DNA from: Reticulitermes speratus
Taxonomy: Eukaryota > Arthropoda > Insecta > Blattodea > Rhinotermitidae
Direction of reading: 5' to 3'
NCBI GenBank assembly: GCA_021186555.1
Contig: JAJKFL010000042.1
Coordinates: 30,421,215 to 30,485,214 of the forward strand
DNA: 64,000 nucleotides
The translations under genes were made by a program, and so were the position numbers. Under the pieces are notes generated by a model. That model had not been told where the DNA came from. It worked only from the letters and a program-made list of their open reading frames with translations, and ran no database searches. This document shows positions 11,565 to 22,080 of the stretch, one piece after another; position 1 is the stretch's first letter; each line of letters starts with the position of its first letter.

Positions 11565-11600
<36 letters not shown>
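11565..11600. repeat. (TA)n microsatellite
   Basis: Run of TA units just outside the right end of the mariner element. Confidence 0.9.
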
Positions 11601-11601
<1 letters not shown>

Positions 11602-12259
11602 GTATAACTGCTCTGCTGTCTCACTCTTTTGATATCTCGCGGAAGCAGTGAGAGAGTACGGTGCGCACATTGTAGTATCAGCATACCAGTTTGTACCATC
11701 CAAAAGAGGATAACATGTTTATTACAAGCAAATGAAATATATACACATACTTACATTTGTATAATAAGTTTGAAATTATCACACACAACATACCAAAGAA
11801 ATAAACTCCAAACTGCAACTCATTCCACAATAATATTCTCTGACAAGAGAAAGAAGAAGGCTCCACATAATAACCAAAACAAATAACTTGACAATGCTGT
11901 GGCAGCCCAAAATGAAATCAAACTACCCCACAACACTGCCAAAGATCCCAACAACCACTCCCTTTCTGCACCGAAACATAATTTTTAAAACAAAGTCCTA
12001 AACCAAATTTAGATACGTAACAGATGGAGTCCGGTCGCAGAGTGATGATCACTGTGCTTAACCCCTCTAAGGACAAACCAACAGAACCACAGGGGAAGAG
12101 GAAAAGGGAGGGAAAGGGAAACAAGGGGAGATGGAAGGATGGCAGGCGGCCTCTCAATGAGTACTTCCAGCAGGCAACCTTGTGCCATAACACGGCACAT
12201 AACTATAATGAATATATGATATTCTTATACTACATGTGTTAGTTGGATTTTATACTTAA
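11601..12259. other. intron 1 sequence without recognised features
   Basis: About 660 bases. A purine-rich stretch (12070-12140, gggaagaggaaaagggaggg-like) yields accidental frames on both strands. No gene or repeat family was recognised. Confidence 0.4.
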
Positions 12260-12261
12260 TA

Positions 12262-13063
12262 CAGTAGAACCCGGATAAGAAGTCTTCCCCTGTAAGAAGT
12301 CTGATTTTTAAAGTCCTGAAATAAAATCCATAATGCGTACGTTAATTTTTCCCGGATAAGAAGCTTCCCGCTTAATAAGTCTTCCCGCCTAAGAAGTCGA
12401 ATCTCGTGATACCAAGAGTATGATCTTTTATGAAATTTTACCCGTTTAATAAGTTTTGATATATAAGACTATCGATATATGCTATGATGCGATTGATCTC
12501 TACCGAGGTGCCCCGAACAGCAACACGGCAACACACTGCTTTAAGTCTTGAACAGTAACATGCAGGTTATGTCAATTGAACCAATTGATGGGTGCTACTG
12601 CTGGGTACTGTGTATTACTATCTGCATATGTCTATTACTGAATCCTACACCCCAGAAAATTGTTGCAATTACAGTAAGTTATGTGCATTACGTTGTCTGT
12701 TTAGATGCTGTTGGTGGTGTTTACGTTGTTTAGTAACTGCAGTCATTCATGTGAACGAGTCTTCTTCTGTATTTTAATTGGTTACGTTTTCATTATATTT
12801 ATTGTTATTGCAGTAGTCATGACCCAGAAAGGAATAAAACGCAAAGCCTTATCACTGAAAGAGAAGTTGAGGGTGACTAGAGAAGTGGAATCAAATCGTA
12901 CCTTGACCCGAGTGGAAGTGGCAAAGCGGCTGAACATGCCCGTAACTACAGTCAAATTATGGGGAAAAAGGCTTTAATAAGCTTTCCCTCTTAATAAGTC
13001 TTCCCGCTTAAGAAGTCCCTAATCCTCTGGTCCCTTGAAAGACTTCTTATTCGGGTTCTACTG
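12262..13063 (+). mobile_element. Tigger/pogo-type transposon, 802 bp, internally deleted
   Basis: Terminal inverted repeats CAGTAGAACCCGGATAAGAA (12262-12281) and, at the right end, the reverse complement of CAGTAGAACCCGAATAAGAA ending at 13063 differ at one position. TA duplications lie at 12260-12261 and 13064-13065. Subterminal repeats of the type cccgcttaataagtcttccc occur at both ends (12368-12395 and 12975-13015). Only the start of the transposase remains, so it depends on a full-length relative. Confidence 0.92.
12819..12977 (+). pseudogene. truncated Tigger transposase, N-terminal DNA-binding part
   Basis: A 52-codon frame starting at an ATG encodes a basic, psq/CENP-B-type helix-turn-helix: KRKALSLKEKL, then RVEVAKRLNMPVTTVKLW. 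This matches the amino end of pogo/Tigger transposases, normally about 450-600 residues with a DDE domain; here the frame ends just before the right terminal repeat and the catalytic domain is missing. It could at most give a small DNA-binding peptide. Confidence 0.8.
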
Positions 13064-13147
13064 TAATTAGATTGATCAACACACTGTACCAAAATTAACA
13101 TAAACTAAATATTTCAATTTTTATGTTTGTCATCTTGTTGTGTTAGA

Positions 13148-13270
13148 TTTATAATAAGAGAAATAAAATGCTGTCAACACAACCGGTGTATGTTGCATCA
13201 TTAATGTGGCACATTAAAGATATAACATACACTAGTTGTGTTGATGGCATTTTATTATTTCCCTTATAAA
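13148..13270. repeat. 120-bp foldback hairpin (MITE-like)
   Basis: The left arm ttataataagagaaataaaa...caacacaaccggtgtatgtt and the right arm aacatacactagttgtgttg...ttttattatttcccttataa are inverted copies with a few mismatches around a 28-base centre. No coding content. Confidence 0.8.
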
Positions 13271-13998
13271 TATTTCACTTACAATGCCAGAGCAGGGACT
13301 GTGACATGTTGTCCTCGTGTCCTCAAATTGAATTTGGAAAAATAAGCTGAAATGGAAATTTAGACGAAGTTGACTGTCTGGAAGTTAAGGTAAGAGTGAT
13401 TCCAAGGTTGGGGGGGGGGGGGGGACACAAGAAGGGAGAATGGGAGCTATGCTCCACAAGTCAGTCTGTACACAATGGCAATGTGTGCCAGAAATATGTA
13501 TAAGCATATATACACAGCACAAGTATTGGTTTTCACAGTTCCCAAATTCTGAGCAATTTTTGGCTTTCTATGGGATTATACACAATTTTTAAGTTTTAAT
13601 TTGCAAATTGCTAACAGTTATATTGTAGACTGCTTAATTTGGCACTGCATTGTGTTGACATATTGGTAGACTACATTGGTTAACGTGTGTTTGAATACAG
13701 TGATATCACAGCTGCAAGGAAAATCCTCACAGAAAACAGGCAAACCAATATCTTGGACTCTTCGTTAATATGAAAGTCACTTGTGTAGCCCTAAGCATGT
13801 AAAATGTGGTTAAGTAATTTGTGATGCATTGCATAGTAATAATACAGAACAGAATATCTTGGCTTGTCAGTGGTGTTAAGTTATTTGTGATATGCACTTT
13901 ATCTCCTTCATTAGCCCTGATAACTGGGAGTTGACTGGACTTCCACTTCATAGTGTAGAGCACTGTGTTGTAGATAACAAAATTTTGTTCACATTCAG
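13271..13998. other. PISD intron 1, distal part
   Basis: No recognised repeat apart from a 15-base run of G at 13411-13425. It ends with the acceptor ttcacattcag before exon 2. Confidence 0.5.
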
Positions 13999-14235
13999 AT
14001 CACATGCTACCGAGCTGTTCCTCTCCGAATCCTGAGTCGAGTATGGGGCTGGGTAATGAGCAAGCAATTACCTCCATTGCTTCGGCCATTGGTGTACAAT
14101 TACTATGCATCCACATTTAATTGTAACCTAGAAGAAGCGGCCCATGAAGATCTTAGAGTGTACAAAAGTTTAGCAGAATTCTTTTGTCGACCATTAAAGG
14201 ATGGTATTCGGCCTGTCAGCGATGTTGCTTGCATT
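13999..14235 (+). CDS. PISD: phosphatidylserine decarboxylase, exon 2
   Basis: Seventy-nine codons, phase 0 on both sides: acceptor acattcag|ATC, donor CATT|gtgagt. It encodes CYRAVPLRILSRVWGW, then LPPLLRPLVYNYYASTF and the YKSLAEFFCRPLKDGIRPV segment, which is the conserved region upstream of the catalytic aspartate in mitochondrial PISD. It joins exon 1 (ending DWE) without a frame change and exon 3 (starting VSPADG) without a frame change. The frame reads on into the intron for 21 codons beyond the donor, which is not coding. Confidence 0.95.
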
Positions 14236-15121
14236 GTGAGTATTCTTTCTGTCTTCCGGATTTTGCAGGTGGGAGATTGGATCAGCTACAATATTTAGGT
14301 ATCTTTGACTTTCATAATAGTGAAGGACAAATCCAGGATATAGCATGAAAGACACAGGAGACCTGCTGGTCTTGAGGCAATGCAATGAATCTCTCTGTTT
14401 TATACCTTGTGTTTACAGAACAGATTTTTCTGTATGCAGTCCTCACTACTTATCTCTGCTCAAGTTAAAACATTGAATATAGGACTACTAGGCCTAAACA
14501 TGTCCTTTGCCTGGATTATGGAGGGGTGAATTTCCTCATCCTTACAGGATGGAAATGTCAAAGCATAATAGTTGCAGGCAAGCAGTGAACATGAAGGACT
14601 TGGATGGTCTTGTAAATTGTATACAGGCTTGTTACCGGGCAAACCTGGCTTCAGATCTTTGTCACTCTTTTTGATTGCACAGTTATTCTGTCATGTTTCA
14701 GTCTATTTACTTGCACTGGTGTGGTCAGTGTTCAGTAACATAATCAATTAACAAATTATTGCCTTGGTAAGCCTCTGAGTTAAAATATTCAGAAAAGTGT
14801 ATGTAGTCTAGTTTAAGGAAATTCTAATGTTTTCCTATCTTTGAGTCTTAGGTTTATGTATCAATGAGTCATCTGTGTCTGTCATGTTTGCTACTATGTA
14901 TGAGAGGAGTAACATATGCACTGGGCCAATCCTTACAGGTTACATACAGAGGTTTGTGCTTATTAAAACTGAGAGCAATGATACCACTATAATTTACAAA
15001 TTTTTCAGAATAAAAACTGTAGTTTTGAATTGAGTGCTTAAAATTCTTAATCATAGGTGGGTTTATAGTTCACCCACATTTTCCTACTTTGCTTATGAAT
15101 AATGTTACTGTGGTTACTCAG
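14236..15121. other. PISD intron 2
   Basis: An 886-base intron with donor gtgagt and acceptor tactcag. Short frames inside have no recognisable motif. No repeat family was identified. Confidence 0.8.
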
Positions 15122-15284
15122 GTATCACCAGCAGATGGTCGTGTGATCAGTTTTGGTCCTGTTAATACGTGCAAGGTGGAACAGGTGAAGGGCGTAACAT
15201 ATTCACTTCAGGGATTCCTTGGGGAACCCACATGGAGCAGCAGACTTGCACATACATACACAGACCACATGAATCATGATGCAG
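15122..15284 (+). CDS. PISD: phosphatidylserine decarboxylase, exon 3 (catalytic aspartate)
   Basis: Acceptor gttactcag|GTA and donor GCAG|gtatga; 163 bases, ending in phase 1. It encodes [14 protein letters not shown], where the aspartate of SPADG is the conserved catalytic-triad residue, then [19 protein letters not shown]. After this the sequence ([11 protein letters not shown]) is variable in the family. The phase at the end does not match any usable acceptor of exon 4, which suggests a small unrecognised exon in intron 3 or a different splice choice (a weaker donor at 15293 would give phase 0). Confidence 0.93.
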
Positions 15285-15731
15285 GTATGATGGTGTTTTG
15301 CACTTAACAACTGAAGTGTAACTTACATTAGAATAAATATGTACTGAAAGAATTTATGATGCCTCTTTCCTATATGGCTTGGCAATCAAGGTGATATTTG
15401 TGTTTTAGGATTACATATCTCTTACCTTCGGTCTTTGCCAAAATTGGTGTATTGATAATCTGAATTTATTTGGAAATGGTCTGGTCTGTAGTGTAAATTA
15501 TGCTTCAAGTTTGCATTGTTACATAATAAACAAACAGATCATCAACATTATTTTTTAAGTAAGTATGTGTAACAAAAAAAACTTGCTAGAATATAAGAAA
15601 CTGGAGTGAGAGCCATATGCATATCATGTTAGGATTGATGTGTGGTGTGCAACATCTGAAGATGTGCTAATTTTGCAATGCCTGTGGTGCTTGTATATTT
15701 GAACATGCCACATTTGTAATACACTAATACC
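15285..15731. other. PISD intron 3, start
   Basis: AT-rich, no recognised repeat. Part of a 6.2-kb intron that may hide a short PISD exon. Confidence 0.5.
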
Positions 15732-15747
15732 AGTCAGCATAAAATAA

Positions 15748-16108
15748 TAATATAATAATAATAACCATGGCTCGACAGCCCTGTATGGGCTTGGGCCTCC
15801 TCTTTCCGAGGTTACTTGGTTTTGTGCATTTGTGGCAGTGGATGACCGGCCCACTGGCCTCGCTGTTGTACTAAATCCTGATGTGACTGCCAGAGCCATC
15901 TGGCAGCCAGTCAGGAGACTTGGGTGAGAAATGGCCGATGAATTTTGCTTACGAGCATTACTGGATCTATTAAATTTTACTTCCCCTCTGAAGGAAGTGG
16001 TGCTCCGGATTTTTATCACCCTTAAAAATCCATCGCCCTCAGTCGGGATCGAACCCGCGAACCTTGGGTCCAGTGGCAAGCACGCTAACCACTAGTCCAC
16101 CGAGGGCG
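15748..16108 (-). repeat. SINE family C (tRNA-headed), reverse, with 16-bp target duplication
   Basis: On the minus strand the head reads tggactagtggttagcgtgc (box A) and ggttcgcgggttcgatccc (box B), very close to a tRNA promoter. The body follows towards 15760 and ends in ATT-type repeats (aataataataa on the plus strand). The 16-mer cagtcagcataaaata lies at 15732-15747 and 16109-16124, a perfect target duplication, so this is a relatively recent insertion. Confidence 0.93.
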
Positions 16109-16215
16109 ACAGTCAGCATAAAATACCCAATAATAAAGATTGCACCACTGGAAAATAAAAATTTGCTTGAAAAATGCAACCTTTGCCAGAAGACCCTGAT
16201 CTTTGTTAGAAACGA

Positions 16216-19200
16216 TATACTGTATTTACTCAAATGCAAGACAAGGGTTTTTCCTTAAACTTCCCACATAAATATGTGAGGTTGTCTTAAAGTTGCTTAT
16301 GAAGCACCGAACTGGACCGCGCCGCGCCAAACCGGATCGCTTTGAACCGGACCATGAGGAGCCAAACCAGGCCCCACATTGCCAAATCATCATGTATAAA
16401 CAAAAGAGAGAATAGAGCACAACTGAAGTTAATGGACACAATCTTCGTTTTTGGAACTTTATCTAGTGTCTTAATTTTTAAACAAGCAGGACGTTTCGGA
16501 AGCTATTCTCAGTCCACAGGTACCAGGTACACAACATGAAATGGTGGTGACAAATACTTTCTTTAATGTACCATTACGAAGAAGGTATACGTGGAAAGCA
16601 CCAGGAGATAGTGGACGATACCAGATTGACTACATATTAGTAAAGCGAAGGTATCGAAACCAAATTAAATCAAGTCACAGCTATCCAGGACCTGATGTAG
16701 ACAGTGACCACAATCTAGTCATTGCAAAGTGCAATATTAAATTTAGGAAATTAAGGAAGATATTTCAGCCTAAATGGTGTTTAGAAAAACTAAAGGATGA
16801 AATCATTTTAGATTAATTTAAAAAGAAAACAGACAAACTTAATACAGATAAAACAGAGTGGGAAGAAATGAAGATTGGTATAAGAGACGTGGCAAACGAA
16901 GTATTGGGTAAAGGAAAACTAGAGCCAAGGAAACCGTGGATGACACTAGAAATCCTTGAACTTATAAAAGAAAGAAATAAAGTGAAGAAGAAAGGAAATT
17001 TTGGAAAGTATAAAGAGATTAAGAATTTAATTACACTTAAATGTCGACAAGAAAAGGACAAATGGATGAAAGAAATGAGTGAAGATATTGAACAAGACAT
17101 AGATAGTGGAAAAACAGACAAGGCATATGCTAAGATAAGAGCATTGCAATACAAACCGAGAACCAAAAGTAATATAGTGAAAGACAAGGAAGGTAAAATT
17201 CTCTTCGATGAAAAATCGGTCAGTAAACGTTGGAAGGAATACATAGAAGAGTTGTATGAAGGGGATGAGGTTGAGGATGAGGAAGAACATATTGAAAAGG
17301 AAAATATGGTGGACGAAGACAAGAAAGGCCCACCCCTTTCTTGGAGGGAATTTGAAACTTCAATACGATGCCTACAAGACAATAAGGCTACAGGACCAGA
17401 TAATATTCCTGCAGAACTACTAAAGGACATGGGGGAGGGTATGAAAAAGATACTATTTACTATTATCTCAGATTGTTATGAAAAAGGAAGAATTCCTCAA
17501 GAATTTGTACAGAGTAAAACGATCACATTACCCAAGAAAGATAATGCTACGGAGTGTTCAAATTATCGAACGATATCGCTCCTGTCTCATGCTTCAAAAG
17601 TTCTGCTTAATATTATAAAGAAGAGAATTAAAAAGAAGATTGAAGAAAATCTGGAAGATGACCAATTTGGTTTTAGAGAAGGAAAAGGAACCAGGGAAGC
17701 AATTTTAGCTCTACGTCTAATCCTGGAAAGGCGACTGGAAGTAAATAGAACAACATATGTCACCTTTATACATTTAGAGAAAGTGCTTGGCATGGTAAAC
17801 TGGAAGCTCCTTTTTAAAACAATGAAGGACGTGGGTTTAGACTGGAAGGATAGACGACCGATTTTGGCCCTATATAGGTCCCAAAACACGATAATTGAGA
17901 TAAATGGAAATAAGGAAGTAGCAGCAATCAAGAGAGGTATAAGACAAGGATGCCCTCTCTCACCTTATTTATTCAACATGTTTATAGAAGAAGCAATTAC
18001 TATGACGAAACAGAAGACAAAAGGTATCCACATAAATGGGAAGCAGATACATAGTATACGATTTGCAGATGACATTGCGATCCTTGCGGATTCAGAGAAA
18101 GATATGAATAATATGTTACATATACTAGAAAAAGTTTTAAGCAAATACAAACTTAGGATAAACAAAGCAAAGACTAAGGTTATGAAAATATGTAAAAAGA
18201 GTCAGGGAAGAACTGCGCAAGTAAGAATAGGGATTGACAAAGTAAAAGAATTTTGCTACCTTGGAAGTATAGTTACCAATGGAAATAGATGTATAAACGA
18301 GGTAAAGAAAAGGATAGCCATTGCAAAGTTGGCATTCCAAAATAAGAGAAGTCTTATTATGAACAAGAATCTAAGCCTTGAAACAAGGAAGAAGTTTATA
18401 AAAGCATATGTATGGAGTGTCATGACATATGGAAGTGAAACATGGACATTGGGAAGGCAAGAGAAAAAGAAACAATATTAAGAGTGGTAGGAATGAGGAA
18501 AGTCAAACTTATTGGACATTTGTTGAGACATAATGGTTTTGTTACCAACATCATGGAAGGTAGAGTGTTGGGGAAGAAAAGTAGAGGATGACCAAGGCTC
18601 TCTTACATCAAGAATCTGATGAAGGAACTCTTTTGCAACTCCTACGCCGAACTGAAAAGACTGGCACAAGACAGACATTTATGGTTGCAGTGACAAGGCT
18701 TAGCCTTTAGAGAATGATGATGATGAGGTACCATAAAAACAGTAACTTGTTCAGATATGCACCTGAGAACAGATCTAGTCCAAGGGTAGTAACAGGAAAT
18801 GGCTGTTGAAAAATTAAAAATTAACTACAAGACTCAAAAATGAAACATGGACAAATCCACAAATTAAAAACCATAAAAAGAGCCATGAACTCAGGCTGAT
18901 CAGGCCACAGACACAACAGTAAAATCCAGAACACATGTATTTAAAATTCTTAACACCACTAACACCATCTGTGGTGAAAACTGTGAATCTTTCTGGGTTC
19001 AAGTGCTGTATATATCCAATGCAGTGGATGGGACTGATGGTGATAAGTTGTGGAATGACAGTGAAGAGGATGGGAATGTTAAGAGTGAATGTGACGAAGA
19101 TGAAGGCAATGACTGAAGATGGAGACAGTGACACTGATTGGTAAAAGTAGATAGAATCTGACATGCTTTGTATATTAAGTGTATGATATTAATAGTAAAA

Positions 19201-19283
19201 TACTTTTTCTTAGCAGACTTTTATTTTTTGGGGGTCGTCTTGGAATAGAGTTGTCTTGGATTCAGGTAAATGTGGTATTAGTA
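16216..19283 (+). mobile_element. Tigger/pogo-like DNA transposon, invaded by a LINE
   Basis: The left end tactgtatttactcaaatgc and the right end (reverse complement taccacatttacctgaatcc) are imperfect inverted repeats, followed by AAGACAA on each inner side. At about 18990-19120 one frame encodes a C-terminus of the style SNAVDGTDGDKLWNDSEED, an acidic tail typical of this transposase group. Nearly all the rest of the transposase is gone or replaced by the RTE-like element at 16541-18725. The outer boundaries are accurate to a few bases only. Confidence 0.68.
16541..18725 (+). pseudogene. RTE-like non-LTR retrotransposon (endonuclease end plus reverse transcriptase)
   Basis: A 5'-truncated copy. 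Positions 16541-16816 carry the end of the apurinic-type endonuclease (RYQIDYILV, then DSDHNLVIA). One in-frame TAA at 16814-16816 separates it from the RT frame 16868-18481, which is otherwise open for 537 codons. RT motifs: NYRTISLLSHASK, DQFGFREGKGTREA, RRGIRQGCPLSPYLF and FADDIAILADS are intact. The first catalytic block, normally F-I-D-L-x-K-A-F-D, reads FIHLEKVLGMVNW, so essential aspartates are lost. After 18481 the C-terminus (MRKVKLIGHLLRHNG) continues in another frame with a short gap, and the copy ends in a GATGATGATGA tail. Inserted into a Tigger-like element. Confidence 0.9.
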
Positions 19284-19361
19284 CTAAATTAGAAATTAGT
19301 ATACTAACACATTCATTGTTGCACACCCATGCAATGCATTTGCTTGAGAGAGAGAGAAAGA

Positions 19362-19376
19362 GGGGGGGGGGGGGGA
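19362..19376. repeat. GA-rich run and poly-G tract
   Basis: A gagagagagaga stretch (19346-19360) followed by a G homopolymer. Confidence 0.85.
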
Positions 19377-19457
19377 GTTGCTGGCATGTTCATGTTGATA
19401 AGGTGGTAAGGGAGGTAAAATAAAGTTTTGACAAAGTTTTTGTGGGAAGTTGGAAAT

Positions 19458-19502
19458 GCTACTTAATGTTTTGCTCTGACCACAAGGTCATCACCAGTGA
19501 CA
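19458..19502 (-). ncRNA. decayed hammerhead-like motif
   Basis: On the minus strand: CTGGTGA, T, a GACC/GGTC stem with TTGT loop, then AGAGCAAAAC where GAAAC is expected. The hairpin is intact but both conserved boxes are altered. Confidence 0.3.
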
Positions 19503-19509
19503 TGCCTGA

Positions 19510-19904
19510 CAGTACTGGGTTAACTTCTGTTTTGAAATTCTGAATTTTATTTCCTTATGATGTGTATTAATATTACACAGGTATTTAACTTCAGGTAAAC
19601 ATATATTTGTTTGCATAATGTGTTACTTTTATTGATCCATGGGTCACTTGTAAATTGTTATAACATTACTTATTAATTGTAAAATTGTAGTTGATTTTGT
19701 GTGTTCCATACACTTGCACATTTTTTTGTTGGCAGTAATATGAAGGTAGGTAAGTGCATCGCAGCCTGCATAAAAAAACCGAGAAGGAGGCCACAAATGT
19801 AAAGTTGTTGAATAAGTGCAATATAGAGAGATCTGCGAGGCTGTAGGTTAAGTTGTCTCTTTGCTTACATGTCATGTCAGTAGTACATATGGAAAGCTTC
19901 ATCT
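19510..19904. other. intron 3 sequence without recognised features
   Basis: About 400 AT-rich bases. No repeat or coding motif recognised. Confidence 0.4.
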
Positions 19905-20108
19905 AGACCTCACCTATAAATGGTGGCAACGGGCCAGCTTCATACGCTTAGTTACTTTACTCAATAGAATGGGACCTCTTATACCGGTTTGATAGGAGGC
20001 TGGTGGACTTCAATCTTTCTGTGTAAGAGGGAAAAGATAAAAATTCATGTTACAGGCAGAAATGTAACCCCAGACATCTGCTATACTGATTGAACTATCC
20101 AGGGCAAT
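19905..20108 (-). repeat. possible diverged tRNA-derived SINE (family E)
   Basis: Read on the minus strand, the right end starts gccctggatagttcaatcag and continues with a tRNA-like run (tatagcagatgtctggggtt). Only one copy was seen and box B is poor, so this call is tentative. Confidence 0.35.
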
Positions 20109-20504
20109 TAAAACTTTTTACTACAATTAACTACCTTTTTCAGAAAAGTCTGCTATGACTTGAAATATACAGATGTATGTAAACATAACTTAAATTCATG
20201 ACATTACAGTGTTAATACTTCTTAACTTATGAAAGAAGTAATATATGTACAGAACATGTTTGTAACCTGTTTCTGTACCACACTTCACATTTGTCACTAC
20301 AGTGGCTCAACAGTCATCATGAAACATGAAAGTAACGCTTTCACTTTTAGAGAATGACTTCTAGGAAAAGTATTTTATTGCTTGTATTTAAAGCTAAAAT
20401 TCATCAATACCTACAGAACTAAGTGCTCCATTCATGTATCATTTTATCAACTTGGCAGAGGTCGAAGGTGTCATGAGTGGTTGTGTTCTGTGATGTACTT
20501 TATC

Positions 20505-20816
20505 ATAGGTAAAAGGTAAAGCAATCCAATTACAGGCCTGGACAGGCCCTTAGGGTTCCAGGAGGTTGAGGCTGCCAGATTTCTAGACTATCGGCACATG
20601 AAGGTGGTAAGGTTGTCAGCCCTACGCACCGGTCGCCTTTACCAGGAAATATTCCTGGTACTCATTTCTGTTAGAGGCTGAGTCGACCCCAGGGTCTTAG
20701 TGCGACCGAAAGGATTATGTCAATGAAAAATTCCAGTGACACCATCGGGAATCGAACCCGCTACCTTCTGACTTGTAGCGCTGTGCCTGAACCAACTATG
20801 CCACTGCGTGCCCTGT
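20505..20816 (-). repeat. SINE family B, copy 2 (reverse)
   Basis: It matches the copy at 6616-6915 along its whole length: aggtaaagcaat tail on the left, GAAGGTGGTAAGGTTGTCAG, TACTCATTTCTGTTAGAGGC, and a tRNA-like head with ggaatcgaacccgc (20749-20762) at the right. Confidence 0.87.
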
Positions 20817-21502
20817 GTAATTTATCATACTTAATTTAAAACCTTTATCATCTTATGTTATCTTAGGACCACAAATTTACACAAAAATAATGACAAACTG
20901 ATTTTCATGCTATCAGTAATTCTGAAATATGTGTGAACTGAATAAACGTGTTGGAAGGTGAGATGAAAATAAACATGACTACTTTTTTCAGTGACAATTC
21001 TGATGATTTTATTTGACAGTACGAAGAATAGTTACTTGTACCTGCACTTCACAATTTGACTTACCATTGTACATAATCTTTCTAATGAGCAGGTTGAATG
21101 TAGAGAAAAGTCACTTTACAATCTACAAGTCACACGCATTTGTATGTTATCCTGTGATACATTCATACCATATAGCAATTTTAGGCAATATTTCCAGGAA
21201 ATAAAGTACTATTCATAGTCTGGAAGATATGGTACATATTTTGCCAGTTTTCTGCCTTCTGTATTAACTTCCTTAAAAAAGAAAAAAGAAACATACCAAG
21301 AATTTTGTATATGCAAGTTTTGTGGTTTTCAGTGGTGTGATTGAGGATTACAGTCTTCTGGGATGTGATGTAACTGGGTGAGTGGTTTGTGACATTTCAA
21401 AGGAACAGCATGAACTGCCCACTCAGGATGCAGCACCACATTTCAGTAGACCAGATTCCTCAGGTTTATGTTTGTCAGCATTCAGTTGCATACAAAATTT
21501 AG
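20817..21502. other. PISD intron 3, distal part
   Basis: AT-rich. A stretch at 21345-21400 (gtcttctgggatgtgatg) belongs to a short interspersed repeat also seen at 24680, 39996 (reverse) and 46850. The missing PISD exon, if present, was not recognised here. Confidence 0.5.
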
Positions 21503-21680
21503 GATGTTATGTTGAATGATGCTGTCTACAGTTGCATCCCTCCACCTGACTACAGGCAGTCTCTGCTTCTTAACAAAGACACCAATTTGTATCAGTGTGT
21601 GGTGTACCTGGCTCCAGGAGATTACCACCGGTTCCACTCACCTGTCCATTGGGATGTCATCTTCAGGAGACATTTCCAAG
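21503..21680 (+). CDS. PISD: phosphatidylserine decarboxylase, exon 4 (catalytic histidine); 5' edge uncertain
   Basis: The exon encodes [15 protein letters not shown], then [15 protein letters not shown], where the histidine of GDYH is the conserved catalytic-triad residue, and [12 protein letters not shown]. Donor CAAG|gtaaga at 21681 leaves phase 1, matching exon 5 exactly. Candidate acceptors are after ag at 21502, 21531 and 21555; the last has the best pyrimidine tract (ccctccacctgactacag). None is in phase with the GCAG|gtatga end of exon 3, and the acceptor in the right phase (21486) leads straight into a stop at 21500. The start given here is the most upstream of the three candidates in this frame. 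Confidence 0.88.
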
Positions 21681-21689
21681 GTAAGAAGC

Positions 21690-22076
21690 ACTAAATGACA
21701 TTTAGAATTAGTTGTTGCTGAGGATATTGTGTCGTGAAAATGCTACAAAGGTTCACTGGCATTACCATGTTGTGTTATGGTTGTGCCTTACCCTTCTTAT
21801 GTATGTGCTGGTTACAGTGAATTCCCATGTAAGGATTTGTTTGGGAGCAGCAGATTTCACCACTAAAGTAGGAAAGCTTAAATGGATATAATTTAATGCA
21901 GAGGCTATTGGCTTTCAAGTACTAAGATCGTACATTAAATTAGGTAGAACCTCAACCTCAAATCAAGGAACATGTAATGAGGGTTTCTGTGTACCACTCT
22001 GTAAGAGGTTTCTCCCACATAAATTCTTCATGTACAGGGAGTCCAATTGAAAACCAAACCCAGATGCACATCAGGC
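21690..22076. other. PISD intron 4, start
   Basis: Beginning of a 15.3-kb intron (21681-37006) that hosts most of the nested mobile elements of the window. No feature recognised in these bases. Confidence 0.6.
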
Positions 22077-22080
22077 TTAA

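Noticed and set aside
12024..12242. 72-codon frame and opposing frames at 11918-12200
   Set aside because: A purine-rich stretch read on both strands without motifs or splice context.
16813..17430. 205-codon minus-strand frame, serine-rich
   Set aside because: A shadow of the RTE-like reverse transcriptase on the plus strand.
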